The notes beneath the pieces were generated by a model. The model saw only the letters and a program-made list of their open reading frames with translations, did no database searches and was not told where the DNA came from. From contig WNNJ02001166.1 in assembly GCA_012934845.2 (NCBI GenBank), positions 1 to 64,000 of the forward strand: a stretch of DNA of 64,000 bases. The letters are read 5' to 3'. The first letter of the stretch is position 1. Every line of letters begins with the position of its first letter. The stretch comes from Pomphorhynchus laevis. Lineage: Eukaryota; Acanthocephala; Palaeacanthocephala; Echinorhynchida; Pomphorhynchidae. Below are positions 56,335 through 64,000 of the stretch, piece after piece. Position numbers and translations under genes: made by a program.

Positions 56335-59300
56335 ATGGACGAGCTTATCGAAGAATTATCAACTTTTGGAATTTTGATTCAAAATTCGGCCATATCTCAA
56401 TGTAAGTAAAATTAAAAATTAAAATTGTTTTTTTTAAATCGTATACTTTTATGAAATGCTATGAAATTTGTAAATATGTCAAAAACTGTTTTGCAATTTG
56501 AAATTATCGAATAGATCAGTGATATAAAGATACTTCCAATACAAATATTTAATTGTTTCTATCTAATAAATTAAGAAATTCACAGATATTTGACTTGCAC
56601 ATTCACAGACATTTGACTTGCATAGCTGATTATACCAGATCTGGTATAATCAGTTATATCGTAGGTATTATAATTACCTACGATACATATTTTGAGTGCA
56701 TACTGAAAATAAAAATTTAGTAAAGTACTAATTATGAAATTAATTTATTTAAACTATCGGTTAATTATATAATTTATTAATTATCAGAAGTTTGACATCT
56801 CTGAATGATACTAAATTTGCACGAACTTTTAATCGCTTAGCTCTGTTATTCATTAGTAAATCTTATTAAATGCGCTTATGAAATCTAATTAGGACTGAGT
56901 AGCTTAGTTATATAATAGTCATATGTCAATGCATTTCTTTCGTTCATATCACAAAACAGATATCATTTTGTGTTTTTAACCATCATAAACCAATTTTGCT
57001 CCTGTGTTTACAACATAGGCCAATCGATGCTTGACAGATACAATCCTCAACTTGTCTTAAACAATATTGTTGCAGATTCTATCAAACAAAACACGACTTC
57101 GATAAGCACTGCTATCCTCGAAGATGTAGACAAACAGGTCTGTTGATGTTATTCAAATTCGAGTTTTCGGACTCAATAACTGTATTTGTATGAAAGTACT
57201 AATTTTTAGAATTAATGCACGATAGAATAATATTATTTATTAATTATTTATATATATTTTATTTATAATATTAAATAATAGCTCTCGAAATATTAAAATA
57301 AAATGGTGTTTTATTAATCTTGAAAACTTGAAAATTAAATATACAGTTTAGCAATTTTTTATTTCTTTGTTATACATTAATTACATTAATTGTATTAATA
57401 TATTTGTGATATGCATTAATATGGTTATATATTTGTAATTACATATATTTAATGAGTATTTAATATATGTATTAAATATTTAATATATTATAAAAATATA
57501 TTAAAAATATATTTAATATATTTTATTTAATTACATATATTTAAATTTGCCTTTGCATATAAAGGCAAATTTACTGTTTAAAAATTCCAAAGTGAATGTG
57601 TTTAATGAAGTTATGCACTGAGTTTATTATTTAGAGAAATAAAATAAAAAAATCACTGCTTCAAAGTCCAATTATATTTATCGACTATAAAATTTGTAAT
57701 TTAATTTTTTATATGGTAAAAAATGAAAATTGTAACATCTCGCATGTATATAGATATTGTCTACACAATTTCTTATATTGCAATATTACAATGGTTTTCT
57801 TATATTGCAATATTACAATTATATTACAATGATTTAGTTATATTTATTTATGATTTAGTGATAATTGTAGTAAATTATTGTTATGTACATTATAAACAAA
57901 ATAATAGACGTCACGCAATAATGATAAAGTTTAACGTTAATCATATAAATTTGAAAATTTTCAGATAATTGACATTATCTGAACAAATATTATCCGATTT
58001 TTAATTATTGTTTATTTGATTTTATTGTATAAGGATATCTGATTATTTTTTGGTAAACATGCATTTAATTTTTCTATTTCTCAGTTTTTAAAAAAAACTA
58101 CTGAGAAATCTTATATTTTATTAAATTTATTAATTTATTATATTTTAAAATATATATTATATTTTAAATTATAAAATATTATATTAATATTATAATAATA
58201 TTAAAATATAATAATATTTAATATATTAATTAGAATATTATATTTTATAAATTTTATATTTTAATTTTAAAATTTTATATTTCGAAATTAAATTCGTGTT
58301 TAATTTCCATTTTATTAATTCATTAATTACATTGATTTTATTCGAAAATTCTTAGTAATTTTTATAACATTAAAATTATTGCTTTAAAATGAAATTAATT
58401 ACACAATTTCATTATTTTAAGAGGCTAATCCGATTATAAACAAAATAGTAGGCAAAGGACCACCATGATAAAGTTCAAGGTTGACTATAATCAAAAATTT
58501 GAAATTTTAGGATAAAAATATTTTAAGATATAGAGTTAGTCCCTATTGGTAGCTCCGAATGATCAGCAAATATTTTATTAAACATAATTGGCTAAATTAA
58601 AAATAATGCAGGGATAAAATGTAAATCTGATTTAAGTCCGATTAATTATGGAATTAATAACTACCATATAATAATAAATGCGAAATGTAAAAGTAAATTT
58701 GTGCTTTGTTGATACTGCTCCTAAATTTCAATAAAATGAGAACGCACCTATTAAAATTAATATTTTGAAAATTACTGTTTTTTAAGTAAGTCAATAATAT
58801 TTTTTGAAGGAAGATTTCCAAATATTTTAATATTTTGTTATATTAAATTATAAATACTCAACAAGTACTATACTCAACAAATACTTATAATACAAATATA
58901 TAATACAAATACTTGTATTACAATAATATATTACAATAATTTAGTTATATATTTGTAAGTACATATATTTAATTATATATTACATATATATTTAATATTT
59001 TGTTATATTAAATTATAAATACTCAACAAATACTTAAATATTATAATATTATAATAAATAATAATTAATAATATTGTATTAATTAATAAAATAATTTTAT
59101 TTCTTTTTAATTTTATTGATTATATTTTGCAAACTATTTATTTTTTATTTTTATATTTATTAAGTAATTTATTATCGCAAATTATTTTATATATTTATTT
59201 TAATTATTTTATTTCATTTATTTTATTTAAAGTAATTTATAAAACAAATTGCTTTTATAAGAAATTTGTTCACTGGAAATAATTAATTAAATACATAATT

Positions 59301-62300
59301 AATTTACAAATTAAATTATAATAATTAAATATATCTTACAATAATTTAATTATTTGCAAAACCGTTTAACATTTTTGGTGCTTATTTTAGTTAAAAGCAA
59401 AACTGCAAAAGCTGCAACGACGTCAGGCTGATAGCAATGTTCGTAAAGCCCAAATTTCAACTCCTATTAAAGAATCAAAGTTATTTACCAATTTATTTAA
59501 TTGTTTACTTATTGTTTTTACTGTATTAAGGCTGAACTTAGACAATGGCAATATCGAATCATTTAAAAAGCTTTTGATTTTAAACGATCACGTGAAATTA
59601 GATTCTAACTCTCAAACTGATATCGAAGTCTTTATTAATGATATTGGGCGTATGTACATGAAAGTAAACTGTCACAGAAGATCTGCAGGTATAACCTTTT
59701 AATAAAATGCTATTTTTCATTTTATCAGATATTATTAGCAATTGACCAAGCTATAACTGACATGGAAGACAGATTCCTATCGCAATCAAAAGATCACATT
59801 ATTCACGATATTCGTTTCAAATACAGGGTTGTTATATTAATATTTGTGTATATAATTCTGTAAAATTTTAATCGGTACAAATTTAAATTATTTATATTAA
59901 AAATTAAATTTTTTTATTTTTTAATGCAAAATTGAATTGTTTACTGACGTTTTTTTAAATGGTTCACAGGCAAGCATTGAAACATTGAATTATAATTAAT
60001 TAATAATTTTTAATTTTATAAATTTTATAATGCAGAGAATTTTATTAAAGAACTATACCAAAGCCTTTTGGTTTTGGTATAGTTTTTTTCTCATTTTAAT
60101 TAAATATACAATCAAAATATATTATGTAAAGAAAATATTATAAAATATTAAAAGATAGATATAATATATTAAATATAATATAATATGATATATAATATAA
60201 TATTATATATTATAATAAAATATATTATATTAAAAATATTATACGAAAAAATTAATATCACACAAGCCATAAATTGTTTTTACATTTAAAAAATCTAAAT
60301 TTTTCTTTTAGATTAGATTATATTTTATTACAGCAGCTTTGATATTTAAAGTGATTTCTACATACGAATATAACTTAAAAAAATTATTACTTTAAAATAT
60401 TAAGTGTGGCTTTTTAAGATTATAAGTTCACGTTTTAATAAATGCAAACAAATATTATTTATTAATTAATAAATAATTAATAAATACTTAATTATGTTTT
60501 GATAATAATTAATGTACATTTGAGTTAACAATTTAAATTAATAATTAATGATTGATTTAATAATTAATATTATTTCAAATTAATAATTACAAGCAAAATT
60601 ACAAAAGCAGCATCGACGTCAGGCTGATAGTATTGTTCTTAAAGTCCAAATTTCAACTCTTATTGATGAATCAATGTAATTTACCAATTCGTTATTGACT
60701 ACAAATCGTTTTTATTGTGTTTATTAAGACTGAATTTTATTATTAATTAATAATTAATGTAAAGAAACGGGTAGCGAATAAAATATAGCGTTGAATAAAC
60801 ATTATTTTGGATTATGTATCTGCTTTGATTTTGTATTTTTGAATCTTTAGACTTTAAACAACTTTAATTAGCCCTTTCTTGAGCTAGGGAATTTTAAATT
60901 TCGAAATGTAAAAGTTGTCATTAAGTGACAACTTTTATTAAATGGGAAGTCAGAAAACTACTTTCAAATACAACTTAAAGATAAAGAGTAAATTTTATAA
61001 TTCTTATTTTAAAATCGCTATACAAAGACAAATAATAATTAAAAATTAAAAATTAATTATTAATTAATAATTAAAAAGTATTTATTAATAAGTATTAATT
61101 AATATAAAATTATATCATATAATTATATATACACATTCAGTCAACTGTGTTAAATACTCACAAATGCTGTCTTATTAGATCTAATGTCGAACGCGCTGTT
61201 TAATACTCAAATACTTACAAATGCTAGTCACGAATGTCGATGACGAGGATGTCTGATGGTATCTTTTATTTTCTAAGTTAATAATACCTAATTAAGCTAC
61301 TTTAAATTTAATTGATTCTAATTAAAGAATTATTATCCTAAAAATGCTAATTATAAAAATATATTTAAAAATGCTAATTATTAATTTATTAAGGAAATGA
61401 GAAAATTTGTGTCAAATAATTTTTTAATAATTAATTTTTTTAATTAATTAATAATTAATAATTATTAATTATAAATCATTATTATAATTCTATATTAAGA
61501 ATTAGAATTATTTAATAGATTTGATAGATTCTAATTAAAAAATTATTATCCTAATTTAGGAGCCTGTGTACGTATGCGGTCAGCTTTATTACAACCAAGG
61601 CTACGATGATATTGGACCGTTGTATATGCGCAGTTCATTACGAAGCAGTTCTGCCAAATCAATTGAAATTTCATTAGATGATTGTAAAGATTATTCTGTG
61701 TTTCCTGGACAGGTAAATTACAGTATTTTTTATTTTGCAACTGCATTACTTTAATTAGATTGTTGTTGCTTACGGACGTAATTTTGAAGATAGGCGATTT
61801 AAAGTCAAAGAATTTTGTAAGGTATGTTTAAATTATTCCGAAATTTAGAAATTTTCAATTTATATACAATTCACTTCAACATTATTCGTTTTACATAAAT
61901 TATTAATACAGGAATTTTCTATTAAATTGTAGTGGAATTTTTTAGTTTTTGCAAATAATTTTGTAATTTTACATTTGCTCTTCTGATTTTGCTTTAAATA
62001 TTAAATTATATTTAAAATAATAATTAATTATTATTTTAATGTTTATCATAAATCGTCTAAGGTTTGTGGAAATATCACCTTGAATTTTGCAAATTACATC
62101 ATTAGAACTTCATTTAAGCTCTACCAGTTATTTGCTCTAATAAGCGATTTGCGGCATTATCCAATCCTGACAATGCAGTGATTACCATCAACAAAAACCT
62201 TGATAAACTCGCTAACCATATTTTCTCCTGGAAGTGAATATGCATTTGCTTCTTACGCTTCCACTTAAATTTCCTATCTCATTCGTTGCTTCTTACGCTT

Positions 62301-64000
62301 ACTGCATTTTACATTTTCTCCCTTTATTGTACGCACATGCATTTTGTGCGATGAGATAATAAGTGGATATTTAAAGGATATTGCCCTAGTTAAAATATAA
62401 AGTAAAGTTTGAGTTTAAAATTTTGATATTAAAAATAAACATTTAGTTAAAGACTAAGTGGTTTTTGGGGAAAGAGAAAAGCTACTTTGTTTTATCCTAG
62501 AGTCGATATCCTTATACATTAAAATATCAGATAAACTATAATTCGATCTTACTCTCTTTTTCCATCTCAAAGCTACTTATCATGTCGAAAATCAAAGTTG
62601 AGAGGCTCACTCAGTTACTGCGGAAGTCTGTAGTGCATTTATTTTATTAGATGTTTTAAACACTTTATAAAAAAGAGTCTATTAGTCTGTTTTATTAAAT
62701 GCTTTAAACGTATCCTTCTTAAGAATTAGAAATGTATTATCCTGTTGAATTATCAGGCGCTTCGAATCGGCTTGTGGCATTCGAAGGTTTATTAAAGCAT
62801 TTGAAGATTTTTTTTTCAAAATCCGCTATCTGATACCTAAACCTGTAGCTGTCATATTACGTAATATGTTTAATAAAAGCATTATAGTCTTCTACACAAT
62901 TTATCTTAATGTTTTTTTTTAAGATTAAACCATCAGTGCTATTTTCGATGAAACATGTAATACACGATACTCATATGATAATTGCCTGTGGTCCATATCT
63001 TGTATTAAATGACAGAGACACATTCTCATCTTTAAAAAGTTTGCTAACCTATGCGATTTACGTACAACCCAGCAGTCTTATATTAGTATTTTCAACTTTA
63101 TTGTTTTCTTGATATTATTTACATTTCTAGATTAGATTGGGCCCTTTATTGATGATAATATTAACCCAAATGATGGATGCTTTAATATGATAATGTCTGA
63201 ATTTGTAGCGTTACTTAATCAAGCTTATGATAATGGGTACGTTTTTTCATTATCAACATTTGCTTATTGTTAATAATTTTTGATCTAAACAAATACCAAG
63301 GCACCATGCAAAAACCAAAAAGTGAATGGTTCCGTATTTATGACATTTGAAAACATGTAGCTTGGTATTGCTGATATAACATATAAATAAATATCACAGT
63401 TGCGATATCATATTATATATGATATACGATATTATAAATCATAGTTGAGATAGAACAGAGGGTGGATGAATAAACATCAATTGAAATTTATTTGTAAAAT
63501 GTTTCGTATGGACAAATCTTGCAGTGTGCTGAAAGCTTGCACATTATATCTAGGAGAAATTGAGCCAGAAATAATTGAGGCAGGCTGAAAAGAGAGTACA
63601 GTACGACTAGTACCAGTTGCATAAGTACTTGTAGAAAGCATGATCATCCACATTAAGAATCGATATATTTCGAGGAAATAAATAAATTCAATTATTTATT
63701 AAATTATTTATTAATTATTTATTAATCGATTATTTATATCACTATATATCAATTATTTGTTACAATTTCATATTGAGTAAAATACAATTAAGTGAATAAA
63801 TTTTTTTTTGAAATAATTAAATAATAAGTTTTTATTTTTGAAACAATAATTAATTTTATATAAATTATTTAATCAAAAATTTTTTCTAATAAAACTTAAT
63901 ATGTTTAACTTGATTATAAATCTTTTTTAATCGTTTTATCATTTTAATATCTCCTACTTTATGTTCTTCGTTTTTTAGATTGACATCAAAGATTATACTA
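56335..64000 (+). CDS. POLA2: DNA polymerase alpha-primase subunit B (POLA2), 5' part
   Basis: Ten exons in consistent phase: 56335-56401, 57019-57137, 59391-59479, 59531-59688, 59739-59827, 61560-61712, 61759-61821, 62924-63085, 63136-63236 and 63979 onward (341 codons; the gene runs off the window). The N-terminus MDELIEELSTFGI matches the family start (LAEELQIFGL). Exons 6-10 carry the OB and phosphoesterase-like region: EPVYVCGQL, CKDYSVFPGQ, IVVAYGRN, MIIACGPYLVLND, LILIGPFIDDN and LTSKIIL, in family order (EPVTLLGQI, KEYSLFPGQ, LVACGPYTTSD, ILFGPFLD). The B subunit tethers the polymerase-primase in the replisome. The donor after exon 5 (GTTGTT at 59828) is poor, and about ten residues before EPV are missing, so a short exon may be unseen. 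Short introns are 46-51 nt. Confidence 0.88.
56579..56685. repeat. Tandem duplication, perfect palindrome and hairpin in POLA2 intron 1
   Basis: A 24-nt near-duplicate (CACAGATATTTGACTTGCA and CACAGACATTTGACTTGCA) precedes a perfect 28-bp palindrome at 56626-56653 (CTGATTATACCAGA and its complement). A hairpin follows, with TATCGTAGGTA (56657-56667) pairing with TACCTACGATA (56675-56685). Confidence 0.75.
57543..57572. repeat. Perfect 12-bp inverted repeat in POLA2 intron 2
   Basis: AAATTTGCCTTT and AAAGGCAAATTT flank a 6-nt loop. No associated element is recognised. Confidence 0.7.
57892..58525 (+). repeat. Diverged direct repeats in POLA2 intron 2
   Basis: About 80 bp beginning ATAAACAAAATAATAGACG (57892-57970) recurs in diverged form at 58438-58520 (ATAAACAAAATAGTAGGC). 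The shared middle is ATGATAAAGTTTAACGTTAA versus ATGATAAAGTTCAAGGTTGA. The remainder of the intron (to 59390) is extremely AT-rich, with nothing else assignable. Confidence 0.45.
60588..60740 (+). pseudogene. Duplicate of POLA2 exon 3 inside intron 5
   Basis: About 150 bp match 59389-59540 at roughly 80%, covering all of exon 3, the following mini-intron and the start of exon 4. The exon-3 frame stays open in the copy (KLQKQHRRQADSIVLKVQIS against KLQKLQRRQADSNVRKAQIS), and a GTAATT donor is present at the equivalent place. The TTTTAG acceptor is replaced by TTACAAG, and the exon 4 part reaches a stop. It is probably a dead exon duplication rather than an alternative exon. Confidence 0.65.

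Noticed and set aside
57723-57968. 81-residue frame in POLA2 intron 2
   Set aside because: Tyr/Ile-rich translation of AT-rich sequence with an internal 27-nt duplication. No splice or family support.
60051-60087. AACTATACCAAA...TTTGGTATAG followed by a T-run looks like a bacterial intrinsic terminator
   Set aside because: The window is animal nuclear DNA and the hairpin lies inside a POLA2 intron. Such a structure has no terminator role for pol II.

Overview
The window is nuclear DNA of an invertebrate animal. It is very AT-rich. Two genes are split by very short, uniform introns (45-51 nt) as well as long, repeat-filled ones, and retrotransposon debris covers more than half of the sequence. 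A NOS1AP/CAPON-type PTB adaptor argues for a metazoan. The species cannot be resolved from the window alone.

Three host genes are well supported. (1) Six exons of a NOS1AP-like adaptor lie on the + strand (1200-4955); the 5' end is missing and probably the 3' end too. (2) A complete intronless RAD54-type recombination ATPase lies on the - strand (23435-25717). (3) The first ten exons of POLA2, the B subunit of DNA polymerase alpha-primase, lie on the + strand from 56335 to beyond the window end. A short two-exon gene near 11.0-11.7 kb is possible but unrecognised.

Non-LTR retrotransposons make up most of the rest. CR1-A (32.4-37.0 kb) has two complete overlapping ORFs. CR1-B (39.6-43.9 kb, - strand) has an intact ORF1 and an ORF2 split into endonuclease and RT parts. 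CR1-C (47.7-51.6 kb) is nested inside a broken CR1-A copy and flanked by a 47-bp target duplication. A Jockey-like element with zinc knuckles sits at 14.5-18.3 kb (- strand), with an older relative at 21.8-22.9 kb. Two decayed elements of another lineage lie at 5.9-8.5 kb (-) and 27.4-30.4 kb (+). Other pieces include a Penelope-like RT fragment (26.3 kb) and an RT-tail fragment (12.5-13.0 kb). Broken CR1-A copies fill 46.3-56.2 kb, and the last ends about 130 bp upstream of the POLA2 ATG.

The most unusual content is a set of hammerhead-ribozyme motifs in small repeats. A near-textbook three-stem hammerhead lies in one arm of a foldback repeat inside a NOS1AP intron (2503-2591, +). A second lies at 10897-10977 (-). 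A third family sits in a tandem array of tRNA-headed, SINE-like units (20.0-21.6 kb, -). A weaker candidate is in a second tRNA-headed SINE present twice at 37.1-37.8 kb. These folds were worked out by hand and have not been tested computationally.
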